Origin: Laceyella sacchari
GTDB lineage: Bacteria; Bacillota; Bacilli; Thermoactinomycetales; Thermoactinomycetaceae
Assembly: GCF_004343255.1 (NCBI RefSeq)
Contig: NZ_SMDD01000005.1
Coordinates: forward strand, 1-64,000
DNA length: 64,000 nucleotides
Direction of reading: 5' to 3'
Shown here: positions 47,495-56,237 of the stretch, one piece after another
How the letters are laid out: every line of letters begins with the position of its first letter
Numbering within the stretch: the stretch's first letter is position 1
Program-made: the position numbers and the translations under genes
Notes under the pieces: model-generated
Told to the model about the DNA's origin: nothing
Database searches by the model: none
What the model saw: the letters and a program-made list of their open reading frames with translations, nothing else

Positions 47495-48117
47495 TGGCAG
47501 CACAAACCGAAGTGAAGGCAAACCCCAATATGCCTAACCATCTGGAAACGGCAACCTTGGACGGCAAGAATAAAGTACTTGGTTTCTGGCTCTTCTTGGG
47601 AGCAGAGACCGTGTTGTTCGCCTGCTTGTTCGGGACGTATCTCGCTCTGCGCAATCAAACGCTGGGCGGACCGGACGGACAAGAGTTGTTTGACTTGAAA
47701 TTGGTCGCCGCAGCAACGGCCATTCTGTTGACCAGTAGCTTGACCAGCGTGTTGGCCATGATGAAGATGAACCAGCTGAATTACAAAGCGATGCAATTGT
47801 GGTTGGGCATCACCGTGTTGCTCGGTGCTTCGTTCTTGGGTCTGGAGATTTACGAGTTTATTCACTATGTCCATGAAGGGCACACGTTTATGAGCAGCGC
47901 GTTCGGTTCTTCGTTCTATGCGCTGGTCGGCACGCACGGTGCGCACGTTACCTTCGGGATCGTTTGGATCTCCACGCTGATGATTCAAGCGGCCAAACGG
48001 GGCATCACTAAGGAGACGGCTCCCAAGCTGTTTGTCTCCAGCCTGTATTGGCACTTTATTGACGTAGTCTGGGTTTTCATTTTCAGTTTGGTATACTTGC
48101 TCGGAAAGGTGGGTTAA
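47494..48117 (+). CDS. ctaE: Cytochrome c oxidase subunit III CtaE
   Basis: The 207-aa subunit III has five helices: LGFWLFLGAETVLFACLFGTYL at the first, and HTFMSSAFGSSFYALVGTHGAH before VTFGIVW. The last helix includes YWHFIDVVWVFIFSLVYL. Its ATG overlaps the ctaD stop by one base, so translation is coupled. Confidence 0.96.
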   Translation: MAAQTEVKANPNMPNHLETATLDGKNKVLGFWLFLGAETVLFACLFGTYLALRNQTLGGPDGQELFDLKLVAAATAILLTSSLTSVLAMMKMNQLNYKAMQLWLGITVLLGASFLGLEIYEFIHYVHEGHTFMSSAFGSSFYALVGTHGAHVTFGIVWISTLMIQAAKRGITKETAPKLFVSSLYWHFIDVVWVFIFSLVYLLGKVG

Positions 48118-48120
48118 GCG

Positions 48121-48426
48121 GTGGCACAGCAACCTAACACATCCAACCATGCTGCATCGGGTAGTTCTGAGAGCGCGACAAAACACGTCTTGTCGTTTTT
48201 GCTGATGATTGCCCTGACGGTAGTAGCGTTTGCTCTTGTGATGTATGATATTGTTCCAACGAACATGATTCTGCCGCTGATCCTTGTCTTGGCTACGATT
48301 CAAGTGTTCTTGCAACTTTTCACCTTTATGCACTTGAATCAAAAAGGAACCGCGTTTTACACGATCTTTATGGTTACAGGCATTTTGATTGCGGTGGTTT
48401 CTGCTGTGGGAATCATCTTGATGTAG
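48121..48426 (+). CDS. ctaF: Cytochrome c oxidase subunit IV CtaF
   Basis: This 101-aa prokaryotic subunit IV (COX4_pro type) has a polar N-terminus and three helices, with FTFMHLNQKG typical of the family. GTG 48121 comes three bases after ctaE; the SD GGAAAGGTGGG lies in the ctaE end. It is the last gene of the oxidase operon. Confidence 0.92.
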   Translation: MAQQPNTSNHAASGSSESATKHVLSFLLMIALTVVAFALVMYDIVPTNMILPLILVLATIQVFLQLFTFMHLNQKGTAFYTIFMVTGILIAVVSAVGIILM

Positions 48427-48432
48427 CGATCA

Positions 48433-48472
48433 AGGCCCTTCCGTCCAAAGCGGACGAGAAGGGCTTTTTGTT
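48433..48472 (+). terminator. Terminator of the oxidase operon
   Basis: GCCCTT and CGTCC (48435-48446) pair with GGACG and AAGGGC (48452-48464), followed by TTTTTG. Confidence 0.9.
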
Positions 48473-48774
48473 TTGATTGTGGCAGTCGGTGTTTTTCGTG
48501 TCACTTCGTTTATCTTGCGTGACGGGATGGAGGGACGCTTTAGTATCTGCTGCTTTACTTGTCAAAACAGCCCCTTGTGTTACGCATTCTTGATATGCGG
48601 TTGTGCGTTAGCCTAGTAATCAACCAACCTACGTCTTTGAGTAGATGCATAGGAATACTTATATCTAAAAATAATTGCAATCTGTTTTGTAATCTCGTTT
48701 ATTTTGTATGATTTACCCGTTATCATAAATGGTGAATCTTATCACTTTGATCCAACAATTGAGGGATGTACACC
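48473..48774 (+). other. Intergenic stretch
   Basis: Nothing beyond a generally AT-rich upstream region for the next gene is recognised. Confidence 0.5.
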
Positions 48775-49488
48775 ATGTTGTCAACCTGGTTTGGTAAGAG
48801 AGAGCGAAATGACGTTTCTTTGGTTAGGAAGTTTGAATTGTCTGAAGGTCTGGGGCTGGGTGCGGTAACCGGATTGGGATACTTTGCGGCTTATTTGTCG
48901 GAAAGTGCCTACAAAGCTTATTTCGGGTTACCTTCGCTTTATGCCGACATCAGCTTGAATGCTATTGTTTTAGCGATGTCTTGCATTGTGGTGGTGGGTT
49001 TGTTGTTTTGGGTGTTCACACAACATGATCACTTGCGACGAACCGGCCAGTATTTGTTGCCGGTATTGCTACCGCTTTCCGTCGGGCTCATGTTGGGATT
49101 AAAACTAGATTTCCGAGTGGAACAATCTTTGTTGCTGATCGTTTTTTATCTGCTCTTGTTCATTCTTTTTATGGCGGCGTTGTTTATCTTGGCAGTGTAC
49201 AAACAGTGGGTTTCGGCAGGGGCTTTATTCATTGTAATCATGATGACCGTCTCCAGCGCCAGCGGATATTTGGTAGCTTCCAACCAAGTGGAATATTTGG
49301 TTGTGCGCAAAGGAAACGCCACCTACGCGGTGGTGGATGTGTATAAAGAGTCGCTGGTGTTGATGCCAGTTGATCTCAAAAAACGCACCGTCAAGCCAGA
49401 GTATCTTTTTGTCGATCACAAGACGGAGCTACAAGCGGCCATGCAGTTGCAAAAGAAGAGAATCGGTCCATTGGCGCTCGAGCAATGA
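48775..49488 (+). CDS. Five-helix membrane protein, 237 aa, unknown
   Basis: About five hydrophobic helices (residues about 25-175) are followed by a soluble tail of about 60 residues (SNQVEYLVVRKGNATYAVVD). ATG 48775 lies nine bases after AGGG; ATG 48766 is an alternative without SD. It is convergent with a small zinc-ribbon gene and shares its terminator. No family is recognised. Confidence 0.75.
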   Translation: MLSTWFGKRERNDVSLVRKFELSEGLGLGAVTGLGYFAAYLSESAYKAYFGLPSLYADISLNAIVLAMSCIVVVGLLFWVFTQHDHLRRTGQYLLPVLLPLSVGLMLGLKLDFRVEQSLLLIVFYLLLFILFMAALFILAVYKQWVSAGALFIVIMMTVSSASGYLVASNQVEYLVVRKGNATYAVVDVYKESLVLMPVDLKKRTVKPEYLFVDHKTELQAAMQLQKKRIGPLALEQ

Positions 49489-49545
49489 AAAAATACAGCG
49501 CACAGCCTGGATTTGCGCAAAATCGGCTGTCCGCTGTTTTATTTG
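49489..49545 (+). terminator. Bidirectional terminator between convergent genes
   Basis: A two-part stem (ACAGCG-C-ACAGCC, 49495-49507, with GGCTGT-C-CGCTGT, 49525-49537) is flanked by A-rich sequence on the left and TTTATTT on the right, so it can end both transcripts. Confidence 0.85.
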
Positions 49546-49766
49546 GTTTCAGAGAAAAAACCCAAGCTTTCGATGGTTCGATATTTGCGAGACACTTGGG
49601 TGTCAACATATTGCTTCCACATCCGTTTGGCGCAGTCGGTTGAACAGATCGGCGATTCAAAGCTGATCTCCACATATCGCGCTTCAGTGCCACAGATGGA
49701 ACAAGGAGCGGTCTCGACTGCAGGGACGAGCAAGTCTTCTGTTTGCAAAGATTTGATCGGTTTCAA
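49539..49766 (-). CDS. Small zinc-ribbon-like protein
   Basis: The 75-aa protein has two CxxC-type pairs, APCSICG and ICSTDCAKRMW, typical of a small structural zinc site (MYM/TRASH-like). TTG 49766 lies eight bases after AGGAG on the minus strand; the longer frame from 49814 runs past that SD. The function is unknown. Such proteins often bind nucleic acid or metal. Confidence 0.75.
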   Translation of the reverse strand: MKPIKSLQTEDLLVPAVETAPCSICGTEARYVEISFESPICSTDCAKRMWKQYVDTQVSRKYRTIESLGFFSETK

Positions 49767-49814
49767 ATCATTCTCTCCTTTCCAGTATGGTGTGCAGTCA
49801 TCCATAATCTGCAA

Positions 49815-50245
49815 AAGAGGAGAAACGTGAATATGTTCATGTTTCTACTAACTATTTTCTCATAAAATCTTGCATTTCTAAAGTCTATTTCCATCTAATT
49901 ATGCTTCGCTTTTAAAAAATGGTTGTATAGAGGTTGAAATGGCAGGGGTTTACGCTGATTTTTCCATATTTGTCCTTTTGGATGAATTCCTAGAACCATC
50001 ACGAGTACCTTTTTGAGATCAATTAGGATGATGAAAGATGGTTTTTAGTCATAAAAATAGAAGCAGACGGGGAAGATGTCTGGAAGTGATGAAAACGGGG
50101 TGGAAGCGGTACATGGAGAGAGCCTGACGGGAACATTGTGGTGATGATGGAACTCTCAGGATGTGGTGCTCGAGCCGTTTCACCCGGCTCGCCGCAATGA
50201 TTTGAATATTTCCTCTATTGCAGCGAGCGAGTGTTGAAACCAGAG
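49815..50245 (+). other. Intergenic stretch
   Basis: No supported gene. One hairpin, GAGCCG..CGGCTC near 50171-50189, has no T run and is not assigned. Confidence 0.5.
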
Positions 50246-51295
50246 TTATCCTGACTGGGCAATGCCAAGGGGGCTCTTCAGCCGCAACAGATCCTTTTGC
50301 TTATGGATAAGCAATTCTTCCTTGATCCGCAACATCGTGATCAAAAATGACGATGGTTCCTCCAGATGGGGGCAGTGTGCTGAGTTTTCAAACCAAATTA
50401 AGTCCTTGGCAGGCGCGGATAGGTGATCGAAAAAACGCTGTTGTAATTCATGGGGAGAGAGATAGTCATATTTGCCCACGCATAAATAGACAGGGATTGC
50501 AACCGTTTGCACGTCGTCAAAGAGGTTGATGCGCATAATCTCTCGGCCGATACTGCGCATGTGCAGGCGCATCCCTTTATAATAGCGCCACCAATCGAGA
50601 AGTGTGTACTCCGTGGAAAAGAAGCCGCGTAACAAGAAACGGAAAATGCTCCCTTTTCTCACATCTCCTCCGAAGCGGGAGACCCATTTGTGGTGTGCAT
50701 ACAGGTCGCGTGTGCGCTTGTAAGGGGGGTACCCCAGCCGTTGCAATGCGGATATGGCCCGCCGTTTTTCCAATTGCCGCGCGTGGATCAGCACATGCTG
50801 ATAGGAGATGAGTTCCCCTTTTTCCACATTGCTCAACTGGCCAATGCCGATATAGGCGTGAAGAAGCTCTGGATGTTTTTGGGCAAACAAGATCCCGAGG
50901 ATGCTACCCCAAGAATGGCCAGCCAAAAAGACGCGTTTCTGGTTGAAGCGAGTCAGCAAGTATTGAATCAATTCATATATATCGTCAATATGTTGCTGAA
51001 TGGTCATGTCCGCTTTTAACAGCCGTGGGGAGAATGATTTTCCCGTGCCGCGCATGTCCCAGTTCACAACCAAAAAATGTTTTTCCAGCTCTTGTTGATA
51101 ATGGCGGGCAAAACCAATCTGGGCAAACCCGGGACCCCCGTGCAGAAACAACAGCAACGGATGGCTTTGATCCCGTCCGCGAACCATGATGGTTTGCTCC
51201 TGCCCACCCAGTATGATTTTTTCAATTGTAGCAACACTGCCCTCAATTTTTCTTTTCTTCAAGTCGAAAAATTGGGGGGTTCTACTTTTAAACAT
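50246..51295 (-). CDS. Alpha/beta hydrolase, proline iminopeptidase-like
   Basis: This 349-aa alpha/beta hydrolase has the oxyanion motif LHGGPGFAQ, nucleophile elbow GHSWGS, catalytic Asp near VGKYDYLSP and His in NSAHCPHLEEP. HGGPG and GHSWGS are characteristic of the proline iminopeptidase group, but substrates vary widely. ATG 51295 follows AAAGGTGGG. There is no signal peptide, so it is cytoplasmic. Confidence 0.9.
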   Translation of the reverse strand: MFKSRTPQFFDLKKRKIEGSVATIEKIILGGQEQTIMVRGRDQSHPLLLFLHGGPGFAQIGFARHYQQELEKHFLVVNWDMRGTGKSFSPRLLKADMTIQQHIDDIYELIQYLLTRFNQKRVFLAGHSWGSILGILFAQKHPELLHAYIGIGQLSNVEKGELISYQHVLIHARQLEKRRAISALQRLGYPPYKRTRDLYAHHKWVSRFGGDVRKGSIFRFLLRGFFSTEYTLLDWWRYYKGMRLHMRSIGREIMRINLFDDVQTVAIPVYLCVGKYDYLSPHELQQRFFDHLSAPAKDLIWFENSAHCPHLEEPSSFLITMLRIKEELLIHKQKDLLRLKSPLGIAQSG

Positions 51296-51490
51296 GAATT
51301 TCCCACCTTTTTGAGCGATTTTGCAGAAGTTTGGTTTGGGGATAAGATATTCTCTGTTTTCTACTTATTTCCTTCAAGAACTGGATAAATTTTGCCTGCT
51401 TGCCGAGAAATGTGCGAAAAGCAATAGCGCAGAGGGAGGATAATAGGAGAAAAAACGTCGCATGGTGGTGTGCGTACGCCGAACAGCGGG

Positions 51491-51535
51491 AAAATAAAAA
51501 GGGAACACGCCGCGGATGGCTGCGTGCGTGTCCCC
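51491..51535 (-). terminator. Terminator after the hemoglobin gene
   Basis: On the minus strand, GGGGACACGC (51535-51526) pairs with GCGTGTTCCC (51510-51501), followed by TTTTTATTTT. Confidence 0.88.
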
Positions 51536-51540
51536 AAGGG

Positions 51541-51924
51541 TTATTGATCTTCTGTGTTGACCATATGATGCGCTGCCATAACCAGCCGTGCCCATAGTGA
51601 CTCGCGGACAGCTCCCTGAACTCCAGCTTCGTCCAATGCTTCGCTCATGCAAGCTAACCAAGCTTCTGCACGGGCGGGGGTGATAGGGAAGGGGAGGTGC
51701 CGTGCTCTAAGCATTGGATGGCCGTATTTCTCCGAATACAGGGGAGGGCCACCTAAAAACTGCGTGAGAAATAATCGCTGTTTTTCCATCACGGGTGTGA
51801 TGTCCTCAGGGAAAATCGGCTTCAGCAAGGGATGTGCCTGCACTCGTGGGTAGAATGCCTCTACAATCGCGCGCACCGTTTTTGCGCCGCCGATGGCTTC
51901 GTAGGGTGTTTTCGTTTGATCCAT
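51541..51924 (-). CDS. Truncated hemoglobin, group II (YjbI-like)
   Basis: The 127-aa 2-over-2 globin begins YEAIGGAKTVRAIVEAFYPRV. FLTQFLGGPPLYSEKYGHPM and LRARHLPFPIT contain the heme-proximal region, and the Trp in EAWLACM is the group II G8 Trp. It binds oxygen or NO-related ligands. ATG 51924 is eight bases after AGGAGG. It is downstream of the hemL-like gene on the same strand and may be transcribed with it. Confidence 0.92.
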   Translation of the reverse strand: MDQTKTPYEAIGGAKTVRAIVEAFYPRVQAHPLLKPIFPEDITPVMEKQRLFLTQFLGGPPLYSEKYGHPMLRARHLPFPITPARAEAWLACMSEALDEAGVQGAVRESLWARLVMAAHHMVNTEDQ

Positions 51925-52013
51925 TATGTACACCTCCTAACAGGGCGCTCCAGAGCTGGCCCTAAACCTAGATTGCATTATTTGCTAGTGTGTTTGCATC
52001 ACCGCAACTCCTC

Positions 52014-53312
52014 TCATTGAGAGGGTTTCATCTTTTTGAAAGCCCGTTCTACAGCGCGCACGGTGAATTGGATGTCTTCTTCGCTATGGGCGGTAGTGAG
52101 GAACCAAGCTTCATATTTGGATGGGGCCAAATAGACGCCTTCTTCAAGCATCAATCGGAAAAACTGGCCGAACAGCTCACCATCAGCCCGCTTCGCGCCT
52201 TCATAATCCGTCACTTGCTCTTCGGTGAAGTAGACGGTGAACGCGCCCCCTACCCGGTTTAGGCTGATCGTGATGCCATGTTTCTTGGCCAAACGCTTAA
52301 TCTCATCTGCCAAGGTTTTGCCCATTTGATCCAACCGTTCGTAAGTCCCGGGTTGTCTGAGGGTTTCAACACAGGCGATTCCGGCGGCAATGGAGAGGGG
52401 ATTGCCAGCCATGGTTCCTGCTTGGTACATCGGTCCCATCGGTGAGACTTTTTCCATGATGTGCCGTTTGCCGCCATAGGCGCCGATGGGCAGGCCGCCG
52501 CCGATGATTTTGCCGAGAGCGGTCAAGTCGGGCTCGACACCGAACATGGTTTGGACGCCGCCGTAGTGGAAGCGGAAGCCAGTGATCACTTCATCATAGA
52601 TCACAAGCGCGCCCGCCTCATGAGCCAGCTTGTTCACTGTTTGCAAAAAGCCAGGGTTAGGCGGAACGATGCCGAAGTTGCCAACCAAAGGTTCTACCAA
52701 AACCGCCGCGATTTCATCGCCCCAATGGTCGAGCGCTTCTTGCAAGGTGTCGATTCGATTGTACGGGACGGTAATCACTTCTTGCGCAATGCTGGCGGGA
52801 ACCCCTGCACTGTCGGGTGTACCGAGTGTGGAAGGACCCGAACCGGCAGCAACCAGTACCAAGTCGGAGTGCCCGTGATAGCAACCGGCGAACTTCAGGA
52901 TCTTGGTGCGGCCGGTGTAGGCGCGGGCCAAGCGGATAGTGGTCATCACCGCTTCAGTGCCACTGTTGACAAAACGAATCTGTTCCATGGTCGGGATCGC
53001 TTCACGGAGCATGGTGGCAAACCGCACTTCTTTTTCTGTAGGTGTGCCATACAATACGCCGGCAGAAGCCGTTTCGATGATGGCGGCAGTCACGACAGGA
53101 TGAGCGTGACCCAAGATGATCGGACCGAATGCGGCCAAATAATCGATGTATCGGTTTCCATCCTCATCCCAGAAGTAGGGTCCTTGCGCTTTTTTCATAA
53201 AAATGGGCGTGCCGTTGCCCACAGCACGAAAAGACCGTGATGGACTGTTCACACCGCCCACGATCACATCGCACGCTTCATTATATAATTGAATAGAACG
53301 GTCGATTTTCAA
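52014..53312 (-). CDS. hemL: Glutamate-1-semialdehyde 2,1-aminomutase
   Basis: This PLP enzyme (432 aa) makes 5-aminolevulinate for heme synthesis. [56 protein letters not shown] and the PLP lysine in [16 protein letters not shown] are characteristic. TTG 53312 lies eight bases after AGGAGGA; GTG 53318 is too close. The other hem genes are not near, so this resembles an unlinked copy (like B. subtilis gsaB). Confidence 0.94.
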   Translation of the reverse strand: MKIDRSIQLYNEACDVIVGGVNSPSRSFRAVGNGTPIFMKKAQGPYFWDEDGNRYIDYLAAFGPIILGHAHPVVTAAIIETASAGVLYGTPTEKEVRFATMLREAIPTMEQIRFVNSGTEAVMTTIRLARAYTGRTKILKFAGCYHGHSDLVLVAAGSGPSTLGTPDSAGVPASIAQEVITVPYNRIDTLQEALDHWGDEIAAVLVEPLVGNFGIVPPNPGFLQTVNKLAHEAGALVIYDEVITGFRFHYGGVQTMFGVEPDLTALGKIIGGGLPIGAYGGKRHIMEKVSPMGPMYQAGTMAGNPLSIAAGIACVETLRQPGTYERLDQMGKTLADEIKRLAKKHGITISLNRVGGAFTVYFTEEQVTDYEGAKRADGELFGQFFRLMLEEGVYLAPSKYEAWFLTTAHSEEDIQFTVRAVERAFKKMKPSQ

Positions 53313-53511
53313 TAGCACTTCCTCCTTTATTCCATCTTTGTCAATTGTAACGCTGTTTTCTCGTACTGCCTAGGCTTCGAGGCGCAAGACTTGTTGTTGT
53401 CTCAACGTTTGCACCTGTGATATTCTCAGATTGGGAATATATACGCTTTTTACGGATTGTAAGAATATAACTTGGTTGTTGGAATTGGGAAGAAATGTTT
53501 GGAGGCGAAGA
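53313..53511 (+). other. Divergent intergenic region
   Basis: Upstream region of hemL (minus) and the pseudokinase-like gene (plus). No promoter with good elements or operator stands out. Confidence 0.5.
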
Positions 53512-55374
53512 ATGTTGTCGTTTTTTGGAGTGGGTGAAATATACCGAAATGGTTATCGGGTAGAACATGTCGTAAAATTTTTTGATGGGGAACTCGCGGT
53601 GGCTCGCAAAGACGACCAACGGTATTATTTGCAATCCGCAATGTTACAGAAGCAAGCCCCTTCACGGGCGATTCAACAATACCGCACTTTGCACCATCCG
53701 CTTGTGCTTCCGTATGAAGAAGTTTATACAGAAGAGCGCTCCATCGTATTCATTCGACCTTATGAGGCGATTCACCCGCTACGTGAAGTGATTTCTTCGC
53801 GGGAGGTTGATGAAGATCAAGTGGTCGAGTGGGGGCGTCAGCTACTTTCTTTGGAAATTGAGTTGAAGTCCAAGCCCATGCCCATGTATTTGTTGTTGGA
53901 TCCGCGCAACATTGGGCTAAACGACCAGGATGAATTACGTGTACTTTTTTGCGGATTGGAACAGATTACGGCCCAATCACGCACATTGGATTGGGGCTCG
54001 TTTTTTTTCAGCCTGCTTTCGGGCCAGTACTTGGAGGAGCCGTTGGAGAAAATGCCAGCCGACTTTCCTTGTTCCAAGCCCATGTCCAAGCTGATCCAGC
54101 GTAGCTTGAAAAAACAATCGCCTGAGTCAGTGCTGTCCCAGATTGATGCGTACAAGAAAAAGCAGAAGCAGGGCGGGGGGTTCTTCGATTTCCTGTTTGG
54201 CTCGACGAAAGAGGAAACCAAACCACGGCCAAAAAAAGTGGAGGAGCAAGCTGCCAAAGAACAGCCGGTGCCAAAGCAACAGAAGGATGAGGAACCATTC
54301 TCGGTTACCGAAACGCCCGTGGCCCCTGTGGACAACAAAGAACAGCAACAGAACTATGACAGGCTGGAAGAAGAGCGCTTAGAGCAGTTGCGCTTGGAGT
54401 TTGAGCGGCGCCAAGAGGAGCTGTTGCGGAAACAGCGGGAAGAATTGGAGCGCAAACAACAGGAGCTGTTGGAAAAGCAACGCAAGGAGTTTGAGCAAAA
54501 AGAGCGGGAGCTTTTGGCCAAGCAAAAAGAAGAGTTTAAGCAGCGCATCACTGAGCCGGAAGAACAAGAGAGCTGGGAACGTGAGCAAGAAGAGAAAGAG
54601 CGGCTCGAACAAGAGAAAAAAGAACAAGAGAGACTAGAGCAAGAGCGTATCGAACAAGAGCGCCTCGAGCAGGAGAGAAAAGAGCAAGAGCGGTTGGAGG
54701 AAGAAAAGCGCAAGCGTGAAGAGGCGGAGCGCGCCCGGCAGGAGGAAGAACGCCGTGCCTGGGAGCAGCGTGAACGCGAACGGATTGAGAAAGAGCAAGA
54801 GGACCGTGTGCAAGCCGAATTGGAAAAGCTGAAGCAGGAACGGCTGGAGTGGGAGAAGAAGCGGCAGGAGTTGGAACGCAAAGAGGAGGAGCTCAAGGAG
54901 CGCTTACAAAAGGAATTTGAAGAGCTGGCGCAAAAGCTTTTGAAAAAACAAGAAGAAGAATTCCAGCGGCGCCAAGAAGAGATGCTCAAAGCCCAACGGG
55001 AACTCCTGGAGAGCAAGACCAAGGAACGGTTGGAGAAACAGCGGGAGGAGCTTGAACAGACATCCAAGCGTTACTTAATCACTCCGCAACACACCAAGCC
55101 ACGCGCAAGCCTGTTTGATTTATTGCCCAAGGATCATCAGTTAAAGGGCAAGCCACAGAGCGAAGCGGAGCCAACACCGCCGGCGGAAGAGCAACCAAAA
55201 CCGGTTGATCCGCAACCGCCGATAGCTGAATCCAAACAGGAAAAAGAAAAGCAAGGCACTGAGGAGAAAGCCAGCTTGCGCCAGGAGAAGTTGGAGCGGG
55301 AAAGCCAGGAGCAAGATCAGTTGGCACTGCAATTTGAAGAATATATGAAGCAGATGATGGGCGATGAGTCTTAA
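53512..55374 (+). CDS. Pseudokinase-like domain fused to a long charged coiled coil
   Basis: The 620-aa product begins MLSFFGVGEIYRNGYRV. Residues about 10-215 resemble a degenerate protein kinase: N-lobe strands (VVKFFDGELAVARKDDQ), HHPLVLPYEEV like the HPNIV region, and LLLDPRNIGLND in place of HRDLKPEN. FCGLE stands in place of DFG. The catalytic Lys, HRD Asp and DFG Asp are not seen, so it should be inactive. Residues about 280-520 form a Glu/Arg/Lys/Gln coiled coil; the last 100 are Pro-rich. ATG 53512 has the SD TTGGAGGCG. It precedes two spo0M genes on the same strand. The kinase reading is inference. Confidence 0.75.
   Translation: MLSFFGVGEIYRNGYRVEHVVKFFDGELAVARKDDQRYYLQSAMLQKQAPSRAIQQYRTLHHPLVLPYEEVYTEERSIVFIRPYEAIHPLREVISSREVDEDQVVEWGRQLLSLEIELKSKPMPMYLLLDPRNIGLNDQDELRVLFCGLEQITAQSRTLDWGSFFFSLLSGQYLEEPLEKMPADFPCSKPMSKLIQRSLKKQSPESVLSQIDAYKKKQKQGGGFFDFLFGSTKEETKPRPKKVEEQAAKEQPVPKQQKDEEPFSVTETPVAPVDNKEQQQNYDRLEEERLEQLRLEFERRQEELLRKQREELERKQQELLEKQRKEFEQKERELLAKQKEEFKQRITEPEEQESWEREQEEKERLEQEKKEQERLEQERIEQERLEQERKEQERLEEEKRKREEAERARQEEERRAWEQRERERIEKEQEDRVQAELEKLKQERLEWEKKRQELERKEEELKERLQKEFEELAQKLLKKQEEEFQRRQEEMLKAQRELLESKTKERLEKQREELEQTSKRYLITPQHTKPRASLFDLLPKDHQLKGKPQSEAEPTPPAEEQPKPVDPQPPIAESKQEKEKQGTEEKASLRQEKLERESQEQDQLALQFEEYMKQMMGDES
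54604..54723 (+). repeat. 30-base tandem repeats in the coiled coil
   Basis: Three consecutive 10-residue units (LEQEKKEQER, LEQERIEQER, LEQERKEQER) at 54604-54693 are followed by a diverged fourth. The DNA copies differ at several silent sites, so the array is not brand new. Confidence 0.85.
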
Positions 55375-55422
55375 GCACCGCCCCGTCTCTCCCTTTTTTA
55401 CCATGTGAAGGAGTGACAATGC

Positions 55423-56181
55423 ATGATGCCGATTTTCAAATCATTGGCGAGTATCGGGATTGGGTCAGCGACCGTCGATACGCGCCTTGAATCAAAACAA
55501 TTTCATCCGGGTGATACCGTCAAAGGTGAGGTGTTGGTCAAAGGGGGGCAGGCACCACAGGATATCACCACTATATATCTCTATTTGGTTGCCGATGTTT
55601 CCAAGGGTGACAAGAAGACGCAAGTGACCATTGAAAAGTACCAACTGTCCCAACCATTTACCATTCAAGCGGAAGAGCGGAAGCTGATTCCGTTCCAGAT
55701 CAAGCTTCCGATGTCCACGCCGATGTCGACAGGCAATTATCCTGTCTATTTTAAAACCGGTTTGGATATAAAAATGGCCATTGATCCAACAGATTTAGAT
55801 AAAATTGAAGTGTTTCCTACTCCGCTGGTGCAAAAGTTGCTCAAACAAGTGGAAGACGCAGGTTTTATCTTGTACCGGATCCACAATGAACATGATACGA
55901 CGGTCAAACCGCACCCGTTTTTTCAGATGTTTCAATTCAAGCCGATGGGTCGCTACCACGGCTACGTTGATGAATTGAATATTATCTTTTTTGTCTCAGA
56001 AGTCAGCATTCATATGGAAATCGAAATGATCCGTTCAGGACGGGTACTTAACAGTTCGTTTGCGTGGGAATATCATGATCCCAATGGCACCTTGTTTATC
56101 AATGGTCAGCAAGTTGCCGATGATCCCATGTTGAAGATTCAGGAGATGTTAAACCGCAAGCCGGGCAATACCATGGCCTAA
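55423..56181 (+). CDS. Spo0M-like sporulation control protein, copy 1
   Basis: The 252-aa protein has the Spo0M start (FKSLASIGIGSATVDTRLES) and arrestin-like beta domain motifs GDTVKGEVLVKGG, LPMSTPMSTGNYPVYFKTGL and DIKMAIDPTDLD. Spo0M affects entry into sporulation and interacts with several proteins in B. subtilis; its biochemical function is open. ATG 55423 (or 55426) follows AAGGAG. It lies 48 bases after the pseudokinase-like gene and 56 before the second copy. Confidence 0.93.
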   Translation: MMPIFKSLASIGIGSATVDTRLESKQFHPGDTVKGEVLVKGGQAPQDITTIYLYLVADVSKGDKKTQVTIEKYQLSQPFTIQAEERKLIPFQIKLPMSTPMSTGNYPVYFKTGLDIKMAIDPTDLDKIEVFPTPLVQKLLKQVEDAGFILYRIHNEHDTTVKPHPFFQMFQFKPMGRYHGYVDELNIIFFVSEVSIHMEIEMIRSGRVLNSSFAWEYHDPNGTLFINGQQVADDPMLKIQEMLNRKPGNTMA

Positions 56182-56237
56182 AGGCGCAGGATGCATGGCA
56201 AAAATAAATTCACTTAGAAGAGAGGGAGCTTGAGCAT

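Noticed and set aside
52461-53240. 259-codon plus-strand frame opposite hemL
   Set aside because: Antisense shadow without SD; hemL motifs are complete on the other strand.
54560-54800. CRISPR-like or satellite repeat array
   Set aside because: The repeats are in-frame coding heptad/decapeptide units of a coiled coil, with no spacers.
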